64,000 bases of DNA from JANXSF01 sp043745195 (GCA_043745195.1 JAYTTF010000055.1:16998-80997); one strand, 5' to 3'; positions 34,155 to 44,181 are shown, counted from the stretch's first letter. Translations and numbers: made by a program. Notes: generated by a model not told the origin, from the letters alone.

Positions 34155-35036
34155 ATGCAGGGATTGCGGCCAGACTTCCAGTTCATAGAATCGAATGGAA
34201 TTCGAATTCATTGTGCAATTCAAGGTGCGGAAAATAGGCACCACGGAACTATTTTGTTGCTCCATGGTTTTCCCGAATTCTGGTATGGATGGCGGCATCA
34301 AATAGCGGATTTGTCTAGCGATTACCGCGTGGTGGCTCCGGATTTGCGTGGTTTCAATCTTTCCGATAAACCGACAGGAGTTGAAAATTATAGAGTGAAG
34401 AATATTGTTGCCGACGTTGTCGGGTTGATCACAGCTTTGGGTAACGAGCCGGGTACGTTGGTGGGTCATGATTGGGGAGGCGCGATCGCCTGGCCCGTGG
34501 CCGCTTTTCATAGCGCACTGATCCGCCGTTTGATTATCCTCAATGGGCCACACCCCAGCACATATACTCGTGAAATCATTTTCAATCCACAACAGCGATT
34601 AGCGGCACAATATATTCATTTCTTGCGTCAACGGGATGCAGCGTTGTATTTGGCGCAAGACAACTATCGCCGTCTTGTGCGCATGGCCGCAGTAACGGGT
34701 GATGACGTTGAAATTTACATCAAGGCTTGGAGCCAACCCGGCAGCCTGGATGCTCAATTGAACTATTACCGTGCCATGCCTTTTCCTCCGCCGCTTCCAG
34801 ATGAGGAAGTGCTGGATCCGAAAATTCCTTCGCTCCAAATTGAAACGCCAACGCTGGTTATTTGGGGCGAACGCGATACCGCCATTCTGCCCGGCAATTT
34901 GATAGCTCTGGACCACTATGTTCCGAATCTGAAAATCCACCGGATTCCTACTGCGAGTCATTGGGTTCAGCATGAAGAGCCTTTGGAGGTCAATTCGGCC
35001 ATCCGCACCTTCTTGACTGGCACCCCGTTGGCGTGA
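34155..35036 (+). CDS. Alpha/beta hydrolase, epoxide-hydrolase-like
   Basis: 293 residues. HGFPEFWYGWRHQ (37-49) provides the oxyanion HGxP motif. The nucleophile is Asp106 in VGHDWGGA, which favours epoxide hydrolase or haloalkane dehalogenase over a serine esterase. The lid region has DNYRRLV, and the catalytic His is in PTASHWVQHEEP near 272. VIWGERDTAI gives the third acidic residue. The ATG at 34155 lies only 16 bases from the divergent ATG at 34138. Confidence 0.9.
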   Translation: MQGLRPDFQFIESNGIRIHCAIQGAENRHHGTILLLHGFPEFWYGWRHQIADLSSDYRVVAPDLRGFNLSDKPTGVENYRVKNIVADVVGLITALGNEPGTLVGHDWGGAIAWPVAAFHSALIRRLIILNGPHPSTYTREIIFNPQQRLAAQYIHFLRQRDAALYLAQDNYRRLVRMAAVTGDDVEIYIKAWSQPGSLDAQLNYYRAMPFPPPLPDEEVLDPKIPSLQIETPTLVIWGERDTAILPGNLIALDHYVPNLKIHRIPTASHWVQHEEPLEVNSAIRTFLTGTPLA

Positions 35037-35055
35037 CATCCTTCGAACCACAGCT

Positions 35056-36141
35056 ATGAAACGCAGAGATATTTTCCCTATCGCCGTCGGCGCCGCGGCC
35101 CAAGTCGCAATGGCGCAAACTCAGAACCCAAAACGTGCTGCGGGTAAAAAAGTGTTGATGAAGATTGGCACCCAGAATGGTCATTCCGATAGCATGTTAA
35201 AAATATTCGCTGCTTTTGGGATCAACAATATTTGCTCTGGAACCTTCTCCAATAAATTGGATGAAAAGTGGAGTGTGGATGGCTTGAAGCGATTTAAGGA
35301 TCATGTAGCCAGCTTTGGCATTGCACTGGATATTGTTCCTCTTCCATTGAGTTCTGTTGTGGTGGAACGTGCCGAATTGCCTGGAATCATGATGGCTTCA
35401 GGAGACCGAGACCGCGATATTGATACTGTTTGCCAAATGATCAAGAACGTTTCGGCAGCAGGAATTCCTTGCGTGAAATACAACATGTCGATTCTTGGTG
35501 TTGTGCGAAACCCTCCAACAAAGGGTCGAGGCGGGGCAAGTTATTCTACGTTCAATTACGAGACGGCGAACCAGGATACGCCATCGATTGCCGGTAAAGT
35601 TACCGATGAAATTTATTGGGAACGCATTACGTATTTCCTGAACCGTGTTGTACCAGTAGCCGAAGAGTATAAAGTAAAGATTGCCTGCCATCCTCATGAT
35701 CCTGGTATGCCGCGCGATAAAGGTTTCCGTGGTGTTCAAACGGTTCTAGGGCATGTGGAAGGGTTAAAGAAATTCATTTCCATTAAGGAAAGCAAGTATC
35801 ACGGACTCAATTTTTGCCAGGGGACCGTTAGTGAAATGCTCGAAAATCCCAACAAGGAAATTCACGACGTGATTCGCTATTTCGGCTCCCGCAAGAAAAT
35901 TTTCAATGTTCATTTCCGTAACATTGAGGGCAAGTTCTTAAACTTCCGCGAAACGTTTCCCGACAACGGCGACGTGAATTTCCTGGAGGTGATTCGCACC
36001 TACAAGGAAGTGGAGTACGACGGCATGTTGATGCCTGATCACGTTCCCAAAATTGATGGCGACACCGGTGGCCAACAGGCATTCGCTTACTGTTTTGGAT
36101 ACATTCAAGCCCTTCTACAAATGGTCCGCCAAGAAGCTTAG
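35056..36141 (+). CDS. Tat-exported mannonate-dehydratase/sugar-isomerase-like TIM barrel
   Basis: 361 residues with a Tat-type leader (MKRRDIFPIAVGAAAQVAMA). The mature part is a xylose-isomerase-like TIM barrel: VLMKIGTQNGHSD, KIACHPHDPGMPRDKGFRGV, LNFCQGTVSEM, KIFNVHFRNIEGKF, EYDGMLMPDHVPKIDGD. The His/Asp/Glu positions match metal-binding mannonate dehydratase (UxuA-like) proteins, though with an export signal the substrate is unlikely to be cytoplasmic mannonate. The decayed gene at 11864-12875 is a paralogue. It lies 19 bases after the hydrolase and is probably co-transcribed with it. Confidence 0.85.
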   Translation: MKRRDIFPIAVGAAAQVAMAQTQNPKRAAGKKVLMKIGTQNGHSDSMLKIFAAFGINNICSGTFSNKLDEKWSVDGLKRFKDHVASFGIALDIVPLPLSSVVVERAELPGIMMASGDRDRDIDTVCQMIKNVSAAGIPCVKYNMSILGVVRNPPTKGRGGASYSTFNYETANQDTPSIAGKVTDEIYWERITYFLNRVVPVAEEYKVKIACHPHDPGMPRDKGFRGVQTVLGHVEGLKKFISIKESKYHGLNFCQGTVSEMLENPNKEIHDVIRYFGSRKKIFNVHFRNIEGKFLNFRETFPDNGDVNFLEVIRTYKEVEYDGMLMPDHVPKIDGDTGGQQAFAYCFGYIQALLQMVRQEA

Positions 36142-36197
36142 AGATTCCCTTGCGCAACAAATTCGCAAGAACTAAGTTCTTTTAAAATCAACTATCC

Positions 36198-38504
36198 ATG
36201 GAACACAAAACACTTCCGACTAGTGTCCTCATTCATATTTCGACGATTCTCAACATTCCGTTGAAGAGCCTGATCACCGTTATTGACCTGACGGACGAAG
36301 GGGGCACTGTTCCATTCATCGCACGTTACCGCAAGGAACAAACGGGTAATTTGGATGAAGTCCAGATTCAAGCTATTCAAGAAAAGCTGGAATATTATCG
36401 TGAGCTTGAAGATCGCCGAGCAACAGTGCTGGCTTCCATTTTGGAACAGGGCAAGCTTACGGCTGAATTGAAGAAGAAAATTGAAGTAACAATGGACAAA
36501 AGCGAATTGGAGGATTTGTATCTCCCCTACAAACCCAAACGCCGCACAAAAGCGTCGATAGCTCGTGATCGAGGATTGGAACCGCTTGCTAATTACCTAA
36601 TAGAACAGCAGGCTGGTGCCCAATCCCTTGCGGAGTTTGCCAGGACTTTCGTCGATGCTGCCAAGGAAGTGACTTCCGTGGAAGAAGCGTTGGAAGGTGC
36701 ACGGCACATTATTGCGGAAACGGTGAGCGAAACAGCCGAGTATCGCAAAGTGGTCCGCGCGATGATGGGCGAGCACGGAACGGTTACTGCAAAAGCGATT
36801 GATGGAGCGGAAGACCCTGAAGGAAAGTACAAAATGTACGCGCAGTACAGTGAGGCTGTGACGAAAATTCCATCCCATCGCATGTTGGCCATTCGACGCG
36901 GAGCGAAAGAGGGCATACTTTATTTTGAGATTGAAGTGGATCGTCCGCGTGTCCTTGAATACCTAAAGGCGAAGGTCCACAAAGCTCCCGGGGAGTGGGC
37001 GCAGCACTTGAACGATGCCATTGAAGACGGCTATGACCGATTGATGAATCCATCCATTCAAACTGAAATTCGCCTGGATCTAAAAGATCGCTCCGACGAA
37101 GAAGCCATTAAAGTATTCCGTGAAAATTTGGAAAACCTGCTGTTGGCTCCTCCGGCGGGAACTCTTGCTGTTCTTGGAATAGATCCAGGAATTCGCAGTG
37201 GCTGCAAAGTTGCCGTTGTCGACCAAACCGGAAAACTGTTGGAGCATTCCGTGATATATCCGCACGAACCAAAGAACGATATTGTTGGTTCCGTGAAGAT
37301 TCTTGCAGCCATGCTACAGAAGCATTCCGTTCGTGCCATCGCCATTGGAAACGGGACAGCATCACGGGAAACGGATCAGTTTGTGAAGGACTTCCTGAAG
37401 CAGTCAGGCCTGGCTACCGTGTTTACCGTTGTCGTTAGCGAGGCCGGTGCCTCTGTCTATTCGGCGTCAGAAATTGCACGGCAGGAATTTCCTGATCTTG
37501 ACCTGACGGTGAGGGGTGCCATCTCCATTGCACGCCGCTTGCAAGACCCGCTTGCAGAACTGGTGAAGGTGGATCCCAAAGCTATTGGAGTTGGTCAGTA
37601 TCAACATGATGTGGATCAAAGGAAGTTGAAACAAGGCTTGGACGCCACTGTGGAATCCTGCGTGAATCGTGTTGGCGTGGATTTGAATACGGCTTCCTGG
37701 GCGCTGTTGAAGCATGTCTCTGGTATTAGCGAACGAACAGCATTAAAAATTGTTGAGTTCCGCAATGAAAAGGGCCGGTTCTCTTCGCGGACAAGTCTGA
37801 TGGCTGTGCCTGGCTTTGGTCCTAAGACGTTTGAACAGGCGGCTGGATTTCTGCGAATTCGGGGTGGTGAAAATCCTCTGGATATTACTTCCGTGCATCC
37901 AGAATCCTATCCAGTGGTTGAGCGCATTGCAGCGTCCCTTGGCGTAACGGTTCCAGAGCTGATTACTAAACCTGAGCTGGCTGAGAAGATAGACCTGGAA
38001 AAATTCCAAACAGAAACGGTGGGCATTTATACGCTGACCGATATCCGAGAGGAACTGCGCAAGCCTGGCCGCGATCCGAGAGAACAGTTCACCGTTGCTA
38101 AATTCCGCGACGACGTGAAGGAGATCAAAGATTTAACCGAGGGCATGGTGCTGGAAGGCGTAGTCACAAACGTTACCCGGTTCGGCGCGTTCGTCGACAT
38201 TGGTGTTCATCAGGATGGACTGGTTCACGTCAGCGAAATTTCCCACAAGTTTATTACTGATCCCTCGGAAGCTTTGAAGGCTGGGCAGATCGTAAAAGTA
38301 CAAGTGATGAACTTCGATTCGAAGGCCAAGCGCATTGGGCTTTCGATTAAGGCATTGGAGGCGGCACCTGCGGTGAAAATCAAGCATGGTGGGCCACCGC
38401 AACGGCAGCAACGTCAACAGCAATCGCCCCAGCCACCGCCAAAACCTAAGCCAACTATGGACGATAAAATCGCCGCCCTTGCTGCGAAGTTTAGCAGGAA
38501 GTGA
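36198..38504 (+). CDS. tex: Tex family RNA-binding transcription accessory protein
   Basis: 768 residues in the usual Tex order: N-terminal helical region with VPFIARYRKEQTGNLDEVQ and DLYLPYKPKRRTKA, a YqgF/RNase-H-like domain (VLGIDPGIRSGCKVAVVD near 325), helix-hairpin-helix segments (NTASWALLKHVSGISERTA, SLMAVPGFGPKTFEQAAG), and an S1 RNA-binding domain (VTNVTRFGAFVDIGVHQDGL near 650). The C-terminal tail is Q/P-rich. Tex affects transcription and RNA metabolism. TAAAAT ends 9 bases before the ATG, so the leader is short. The 3' end overlaps the convergent gene by 14 bases. Confidence 0.96.
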   Translation: MEHKTLPTSVLIHISTILNIPLKSLITVIDLTDEGGTVPFIARYRKEQTGNLDEVQIQAIQEKLEYYRELEDRRATVLASILEQGKLTAELKKKIEVTMDKSELEDLYLPYKPKRRTKASIARDRGLEPLANYLIEQQAGAQSLAEFARTFVDAAKEVTSVEEALEGARHIIAETVSETAEYRKVVRAMMGEHGTVTAKAIDGAEDPEGKYKMYAQYSEAVTKIPSHRMLAIRRGAKEGILYFEIEVDRPRVLEYLKAKVHKAPGEWAQHLNDAIEDGYDRLMNPSIQTEIRLDLKDRSDEEAIKVFRENLENLLLAPPAGTLAVLGIDPGIRSGCKVAVVDQTGKLLEHSVIYPHEPKNDIVGSVKILAAMLQKHSVRAIAIGNGTASRETDQFVKDFLKQSGLATVFTVVVSEAGASVYSASEIARQEFPDLDLTVRGAISIARRLQDPLAELVKVDPKAIGVGQYQHDVDQRKLKQGLDATVESCVNRVGVDLNTASWALLKHVSGISERTALKIVEFRNEKGRFSSRTSLMAVPGFGPKTFEQAAGFLRIRGGENPLDITSVHPESYPVVERIAASLGVTVPELITKPELAEKIDLEKFQTETVGIYTLTDIREELRKPGRDPREQFTVAKFRDDVKEIKDLTEGMVLEGVVTNVTRFGAFVDIGVHQDGLVHVSEISHKFITDPSEALKAGQIVKVQVMNFDSKAKRIGLSIKALEAAPAVKIKHGGPPQRQQRQQQSPQPPPKPKPTMDDKIAALAAKFSRK

Positions 38505-39552
38505 CGGCGCCTAAGCAGCATTGTTCAATGTTGCCCAAGTGGGTCGGACACAGAAGATTGTCAGCACGAACGCCGTCCTGATATTGCAATATAGCCGGAT
38601 GACCGGCAGCGCCTTTCAACTTATGCAAGCGGATAAATGTAGACTCATCAAGCAGGCCATCAATGACGATGGTCTGCAGGCGATCCAGATTATGTCTGTC
38701 CCCTGGCATTGCGGGCAACTCACTGGCAATGCGTGGAGTGAGACCAATCACTTCAATATTTTGATGGGCACACAGCGCCCAAAGTCGGTCGGGATTCTCA
38801 AGGGTTTTCGGGTCGAACAATACGACAGTTGCTCCAAGAGCAAGCGCGCCGAGAAGCATCCATGGATCTTTGCCGAACCATCCAAATCGAGTGGCCCGTC
38901 CTACGTTACCGACGAATGCTAAATCCAAAGCAGCTTTAATCACAAACGCTCCGTGCGTGCGTTGATCAAGAAGAAGTGCCTCGGGTGGAAATGGAATGGG
39001 ATGCAAATTGTTGGGATGCTGGTTGAGCGAATCCCAAGGGTCGGATTCAATTATGAAACCAGGGTCTTTAGATTCGGTGGCAACGGCACCAATCCTGGCG
39101 CTGGCAACAAGTGCCGCTATGGTTTCAAGTGTTGGGTTCTTGGGAATAACAACCTGGCTGCCTTGAATGACACCCTCATTCAGGAAGGTGGTGGCCGCTC
39201 GGCGGGATACTGCGGTGAATGCGCGATAACTCCACGATCGTGATTCACCTTGCTCATTTTCCCAAGTAAGTGCAGTCTGGGAGGAGGGAGCGTTTTCTGT
39301 AATCAACCGTGAGGCGTTAAGAGTTCCACCGCGAATCCAATCCGGAGAATATAATCCATTAGTGCAACAAGCTTCCTCGAATGGTGTTTCCATACGAATT
39401 CGGAGGAATGTCAACATTTGGTGGGTAAGCCAAGTCGGGTCTTCTATTGATTTTCGATAAAGGGCAGAATAGTCTTTCAACCCTGTTAAGCGAAGAAAAT
39501 GGCTGAGCTGTGACTTTTGAGCCAACTCTGGATCGGGGGGGTGTGTTGGCAT
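38491..39552 (-). CDS. Truncated acyl-CoA-synthetase (ANL)-like protein without P-loop
   Basis: 353 residues resembling the N-terminal half of acetoacetyl-/acetyl-CoA synthetases: FLRLTGLKDYSALYRKSIED, a GTLNASRL segment, WENEQGESRSWSYRAFTAVS, VVIPKNPTLETIAALVASAR, and WFGKDPWMLLGALALGATVV. The AMP-binding P-loop (SSGTTGxPK type) and the whole C-terminal lid domain are missing; QRTHGAFVIKAALDLAF stands where the P-loop is expected. It has no frameshifts, so it may be a retained non-catalytic protein or an early pseudogene. Last gene of the 44.2-38.5 kb operon. Confidence 0.6.
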   Translation of the reverse strand: MPTHPPDPELAQKSQLSHFLRLTGLKDYSALYRKSIEDPTWLTHQMLTFLRIRMETPFEEACCTNGLYSPDWIRGGTLNASRLITENAPSSQTALTWENEQGESRSWSYRAFTAVSRRAATTFLNEGVIQGSQVVIPKNPTLETIAALVASARIGAVATESKDPGFIIESDPWDSLNQHPNNLHPIPFPPEALLLDQRTHGAFVIKAALDLAFVGNVGRATRFGWFGKDPWMLLGALALGATVVLFDPKTLENPDRLWALCAHQNIEVIGLTPRIASELPAMPGDRHNLDRLQTIVIDGLLDESTFIRLHKLKGAAGHPAILQYQDGVRADNLLCPTHLGNIEQCCLGAVTSC

Positions 39553-39557
39553 GTAAA

Positions 39558-39920
39558 TTACTTTTTCAATTCGTCAATGAAAACATACACGCCGAATTTC
39601 GCCTGCAGTGGGCCGCGCCCCCATCGATTTACTTTCCACTTAGCCCGCAGGAATGCTGCGTCAGGGACATTGGAAATATCTACCAATAGTGCGTAGACTC
39701 CCTTGTAGAATTTCTGCGGAAACTCGGCGATCGGTTTGGCGCTCCATTCTTTTCCATCGGACGAAGAGTGGATTACAAGATCAAGGCTGGATTGCTCGGT
39801 GGCTCGCGTAACGCCCAGAGTTAACTGCAGCATTGGTTTCGTGCCTGCAGGGAGTGGCAGCGGAAGGCTTTCCCCATTTGCTTCAAGAGTTCGTTCTTCA
39901 ATCAGGAATACTGGCTTCAT
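39558..39920 (-). CDS. Hypothetical beta-rich protein
   Basis: 120 residues, predicted mostly beta: LEANGESLPLPLPAGTKPML, LQLTLGVTRATEQSSLDLVI, FYKGVYALLVDISNVPDAAF. It has no signal peptide and no known motif. Its start overlaps the aminotransferase stop (ATGA), and it lies 5 bases before the ANL-like gene. It belongs to the same operon; no function can be assigned. Confidence 0.6.
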   Translation of the reverse strand: MKPVFLIEERTLEANGESLPLPLPAGTKPMLQLTLGVTRATEQSSLDLVIHSSSDGKEWSAKPIAEFPQKFYKGVYALLVDISNVPDAAFLRAKWKVNRWGRGPLQAKFGVYVFIDELKK

Positions 39921-41086
39921 GCTTGTGTTAACTTAAGGAGCCTACGGCCCGCTTCCTCCAGCGTCTCATACTTCTTGCAGAAGCAGAACCGAACGATTTG
40001 CGCGCCCTTGCCGTTACCGGAAAAGAAGCTGGATCCCGGAACTGCGGCCACTCCTACTTCGTTAATGAGGTGCCGTACAAATGTTGTGTCGTCTGCAAAG
40101 CCGAATCGGGAAACGTCCGTCATTATGTAGTAGGCACCTGTCGGTTTGAAGCAATGAAATCCGGCCGATTCCAGCAAAACCATCAACTTGTCCCGACGCC
40201 CAACATAGTGGTCAGCCAAATCCTTATAAAATTCATCTGGTTGATTCATGGCCAGCACCCCGGCATGTTGCAATGGGGTTGCGGCTCCTACCGTTAAAAA
40301 GTCGTGAACCTTGCGAATCGAATCGGTTAGGTCTGGTGCGGCAATCACCCATCCAACTCGCCAGCCCGTTACAGAGTAGGTTTTGCTCATACTATTGACG
40401 ATCACGGCGCGTTCCCGCATTCCGGGAATCGTCATCACTGGAACATGCTCAGCGCCGTCGTAAATAATGTGCTCGTAAATTTCATCGGTAATGCATAGGG
40501 CGTCATATTCCTGACAGAGCTTCGCAATGAATTCCAGATCTGCGCGTGGAAAGACTCTGCCGGTTGGGTTGTTAGGTGTATTCAGGATTACCGCTTTCGT
40601 TCGATTGTTGAAAGCTCGCCGCATTTCTTCGTGGTCGAATGTCCAGTCAGGAGCGTGCAGTGTGATCAGCTTGCGGGTTGCTCCGCAAAGCAGAAGATCC
40701 GGATGGTAATTTTCGTAATACGGCTCAAACGTGATCACTTCATCGCCGGCATTCATTGTTGCCAGCAGCGTAGCAACCATGCCTTCTGTTGATCCGCAAA
40801 TCACTGTCACTTCTCTTTCCGGATCAATGTTCAGCCCGTAGTGCCGTTGGTACTTTTGTGCAATCGCTTCCCGCAAGGGTTTGATACCCCAGGTGATTGG
40901 GTACTGGTTGTGCTCCGCTGTGATTGCCTCAATCGCTGCCTGTTTAATTTGCGGCGGGGCAGGGAAGTCAGGAAACCCTTGGGCCAGATTTACGGCTTTG
41001 GCCGGTATTGCCAGGCGAGTCATTTCCCGGATCACACTTTCAGTGAAGTTCGCAGTTCTATCGCTTCTGAACTTTGCTCTTTGCAT
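39917..41086 (-). CDS. Class I/II pyridoxal-phosphate aminotransferase
   Basis: 389 residues. NLAQGFPDFPAPPQIKQAA near 34-52 and the PLP lysine in VNSMSKTYSVTGWRVGW near 233 are diagnostic, with LNTPNNPTGRVFPRADLEF and the C-terminal Arg in IVRFCFCKKYETL. Closest in pattern to YbdL/kynurenine aminotransferase-type enzymes acting on methionine, glutamine or aromatic amino acids. It overlaps the transglycosylase gene by 29 bases and the downstream gene by 4. Confidence 0.92.
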   Translation of the reverse strand: MQRAKFRSDRTANFTESVIREMTRLAIPAKAVNLAQGFPDFPAPPQIKQAAIEAITAEHNQYPITWGIKPLREAIAQKYQRHYGLNIDPEREVTVICGSTEGMVATLLATMNAGDEVITFEPYYENYHPDLLLCGATRKLITLHAPDWTFDHEEMRRAFNNRTKAVILNTPNNPTGRVFPRADLEFIAKLCQEYDALCITDEIYEHIIYDGAEHVPVMTIPGMRERAVIVNSMSKTYSVTGWRVGWVIAAPDLTDSIRKVHDFLTVGAATPLQHAGVLAMNQPDEFYKDLADHYVGRRDKLMVLLESAGFHCFKPTGAYYIMTDVSRFGFADDTTFVRHLINEVGVAAVPGSSFFSGNGKGAQIVRFCFCKKYETLEEAGRRLLKLTQA

Positions 41087-43358
41087 TCTTCGTGGTCTTT
41101 TGTTTCGTTCTGCTGGTGGGTTTCTTCGCTACTGGTTTGGGTGCCGGTTCCGGCGCCAGTTCCCGGGCAATTGGATCATTCATTGCCAGTAGCTGTTCGC
41201 GTTCTTTTGAATAGAGAGTTCTGTATAATTCCCCATTACGAATCACGCTTTGAACATAGTCGCGAGTTTCATCGAATGTGATGGTTTCAATGAATTCCGA
41301 CGGCTCACGAAATTGTCCGAACGTACGCCATTTAATCACTCGAGTTCGGCCCGCATTGTAGGCCGCAAGCGTTTCCACAGTGCTGTTATCGAGCGAATCC
41401 ATCATCATGCGCATGTAGTAAGTTCCCATGTTTAAGTTGATTTCTGGTCTGATCAACATGCCAATTTTGAAAGGACCAAGGCCCAAGCGCTGCGCCAATT
41501 CGCGGCCTGTAGCGGGCATTACCTGGGTTAAGCCGTAGGCATTGGCATGGCTAACAACGGTTGGGCTAAATTCTGATTCCTGCCGGACCAATCCTGCCAT
41601 TAAGTACGGATCAATGGATCGCTTCTCACTAAAACGGATCAGCGACTGGCTGTAGGGCATTGGAAATGCCAGCTTCCAAAAGATCTCGCCTGTTTCTGAC
41701 AGGGGCAGGTTTAAGTAGTTTGGAACTGTTCCCTTAATGTGGCGGATTCCACGGTCAATCAAGCCCTGGCGATGCATCATCTCTGCAAGAAAAATTGCTA
41801 ATGGCACACTTTGCCCTTCACGCCTTACCACCATGCGTAATTCAGCTTCGCCATATTCCTGAAGTCCGGCGCTTTCCAAAACACGCGCCCTTTCCATGGA
41901 CCATTGAGCGGTTGGGGAAACCTTGAAAGAAACCAAACTCTTTTTGTCCGGAAACGCCAACCTTGCCAGCCAACTATTCACAATGGGGCTGGCCACAGCT
42001 TGCATCAAGGTGACGTCATTCAAACGCCTTCGACTTTCCATGGCATAGTAGGTGTTTGGAAATTTCTCGAACGCAGCTTCATAGTAACTGCGAGCACCGC
42101 CAATGTTCGACTGCCTTTCGGCGCTGCGCCCAAGAAAGTAAAGCGCTGCGTTTGCTTTTTCTGAATGAGGGAATTGTTCCAGATGAGCCCGTAGCAATTC
42201 GACGGAATCGTCACGATGCCTTAAATAGCTGCTCCAGACAACTTTCCAATGGCAGTACGCAGCCTTAGGTTCCTGCGGAAAAGCTGCTGCGCAAGCTGCA
42301 TAGATCGGTTCATACTCGGTGTACCGGTTATCCAATAAATAAAAATAGCCAGCGTCTGTTAGCGCTTTAAATCGCCACTTCGAAGTTGGATGGCGTTGTG
42401 ACAAATGTTCCAGTGCCTGTTTCATTTCACTTTCTTGATCCAGGCGCTTGGCTGAAGCGAAGATATAGTAAAGTCTCTCGGCGTCGGCACTGGGACTAGC
42501 CGGATTCAAATTACGAAGCAGCGCGAGAGCTTTTTCACGGGCGCCTGAAAAATAATCTGCCGCGCCCATCCGAACGCTTACTAATTCTTTGTCGGGGCCA
42601 GCAAGTGAAGCACTTGCCAGGCTGATATCTTCCCTGGCAAGGCCGGGGCGTGACGGCAATAATCGCGCAATACGATCAAGCCAAGTTGCCGCTGGAGTGC
42701 CGGGATACTTTGATCCCAGCTTCATCCTCAGAATCGCAAGTTGACCAGAAGCCTTGATGGATTCGGCCGAAGTTGGGTATCCGAAATAGACGCGCTGGAA
42801 TGCCGCAGCGGCTTCCATTGGGCTGCCTGCTTCGTTCAATAATTCACCCAATAGGTAATCACCTTGAGGTTGGGGAAGCTCAGAGGAATACTGCTTCAAT
42901 AGATTCACACCGATTCGTGGATCTCCCTTTTCCTTAGCCGCCTGCGCTCCTAAGATCGCGGCCTTGGCAAACAGAGGCGTGGCAAATCGCGTGGTCCAAA
43001 TCGGAAGCAATGCTGCAAGCGTTCCATCAAAGTTCTTCAACCCAAATTGCGCAGAAGCGTCAATCCACGCTGCAACATCGCCAACTGCAGAAAGTTTTTG
43101 TCCTGCTGCGCGAGCCATCCGGGAGGCCTCTTCAAACTGTTTGGCGTCCAATGCGGACTGTGCCATTGCCAGTTGGGCTGAAGCAATATTTTGAGCGGCG
43201 CAGGCGGCCAAGGCTGAACGCACGTTGGCTTTACGCCAGCTCTTAGCTGTATCGGCGCAAGGTTCCGCGCATAGCTGTAATCCAACCAGAACCGCTGGCA
43301 GGACGAAGCTAAAGCATCGGGCCAGGATATTCAGTACCCAATAATTTTGCATCATCAT
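41058..43358 (-). CDS. Slt70-like lytic transglycosylase with TPR-like repeats
   Basis: 766 residues with a signal peptide near 8-30 (VLNILARCFSFVLPAVLVGL). A long superhelix of TPR-like repeats spans about 40-540. The SLT catalytic domain follows (about 590-700): LMAGLVRQESEFSPTVVSHA with the catalytic Glu, AYGLTQVMPATGRELAQRLG, and TVETLAAYNAGRTRVIKW. The tail is Lys/Pro/Thr-rich. It cleaves peptidoglycan to 1,6-anhydro-muropeptides in the periplasm. Its start overlaps the preceding gene by 50 bases. Confidence 0.93.
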   Translation of the reverse strand: MMMQNYWVLNILARCFSFVLPAVLVGLQLCAEPCADTAKSWRKANVRSALAACAAQNIASAQLAMAQSALDAKQFEEASRMARAAGQKLSAVGDVAAWIDASAQFGLKNFDGTLAALLPIWTTRFATPLFAKAAILGAQAAKEKGDPRIGVNLLKQYSSELPQPQGDYLLGELLNEAGSPMEAAAAFQRVYFGYPTSAESIKASGQLAILRMKLGSKYPGTPAATWLDRIARLLPSRPGLAREDISLASASLAGPDKELVSVRMGAADYFSGAREKALALLRNLNPASPSADAERLYYIFASAKRLDQESEMKQALEHLSQRHPTSKWRFKALTDAGYFYLLDNRYTEYEPIYAACAAAFPQEPKAAYCHWKVVWSSYLRHRDDSVELLRAHLEQFPHSEKANAALYFLGRSAERQSNIGGARSYYEAAFEKFPNTYYAMESRRRLNDVTLMQAVASPIVNSWLARLAFPDKKSLVSFKVSPTAQWSMERARVLESAGLQEYGEAELRMVVRREGQSVPLAIFLAEMMHRQGLIDRGIRHIKGTVPNYLNLPLSETGEIFWKLAFPMPYSQSLIRFSEKRSIDPYLMAGLVRQESEFSPTVVSHANAYGLTQVMPATGRELAQRLGLGPFKIGMLIRPEINLNMGTYYMRMMMDSLDNSTVETLAAYNAGRTRVIKWRTFGQFREPSEFIETITFDETRDYVQSVIRNGELYRTLYSKEREQLLAMNDPIARELAPEPAPKPVAKKPTSRTKQKTTKNAKSKVQKR

Positions 43359-44181
43359 TTGCCAAAGTACGAATCAATTCCAAGTGAAGGTAATCCACCA
43401 TATTTGTAGAGCGGTTAAAAAACTGACTAGCGAACTCAGTTCGCAATGAGTCGATTTCCCCATGTAATGCCGAGTAGAGTGTTTTTCTTCGCCGACCTGC
43501 GCGGACATCCAAAGGACGATCAAGCAGAAGCGCGGCCGTCTTCACTCTTGCAAAGTGCTTGGCGTTTGCATGGAGTTTTTGATCCTCAACACTGAAGTTT
43601 TCAATAGGGGGAACCAAGCCACCGCTATTGCCCAAAGACGATCCTGAAGCGATACTCACCAATAATTCCAGCGCCGGTAAGTCTACTATTAGGCCTTCGG
43701 CGTACAACACCGCCAGCACTTTCCCTTTGCTCTGCAACGGCAGTAGATGAGCCTTCCTGATATCCGGTGCTTGAAACGCCTTGCTTACTGACGGCGAAAG
43801 TTCCGCTTCACGCCGTAGCGCGGTTACCGTTTCGCCAGTATCAATTACGGATTGAAACGCCGGTGCTTCGTGAAGTGGAATCAGGGTGTTTACTATTGAA
43901 TCTTCAGGAATTCCATGCACCGCCACGCAGAGCATATTCCCAGCTTCAATTAGGAAAAGCGCGGACCTATCGGAAAATTTCGCAGCAGCTTCAACAAGTG
44001 CTAATAGCCATTGTTCCCGATTTTCTGCACGGTCCAACCAACGCGCGGCCTGGGCCATTGTGAAGATTGAGCTTTGGTTTCGCTGGTTCTTCCACTGACC
44101 AGCAAGGGATGCTTCTAACTGGGGACGCAACGCTTCCCAAGTTTGATCCAGCGTTCCGCGAAGGAGGGAAGTTGCATCCAT
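43309..44181 (-). CDS. GAF-like domain protein
   Basis: 290 residues. The middle (about 50-180) has GAF-fold features: LLALVEAAAKFSDRSALFLI, TLIPLHEAPAFQSVIDTGET, AHLLPLQSKGKVLAVLYAEG. The C-terminal part is helical with a basic RAGRRRKTLYSAL segment and a tail similar to those seen in acidobacterial signalling proteins of unknown role. No enzymatic output domain is visible, so it may sense a ligand or redox state. First gene of the operon that continues with the transglycosylase. Confidence 0.6.
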   Translation of the reverse strand: MDATSLLRGTLDQTWEALRPQLEASLAGQWKNQRNQSSIFTMAQAARWLDRAENREQWLLALVEAAAKFSDRSALFLIEAGNMLCVAVHGIPEDSIVNTLIPLHEAPAFQSVIDTGETVTALRREAELSPSVSKAFQAPDIRKAHLLPLQSKGKVLAVLYAEGLIVDLPALELLVSIASGSSLGNSGGLVPPIENFSVEDQKLHANAKHFARVKTAALLLDRPLDVRAGRRRKTLYSALHGEIDSLRTEFASQFFNRSTNMVDYLHLELIRTLANDDAKLLGTEYPGPML

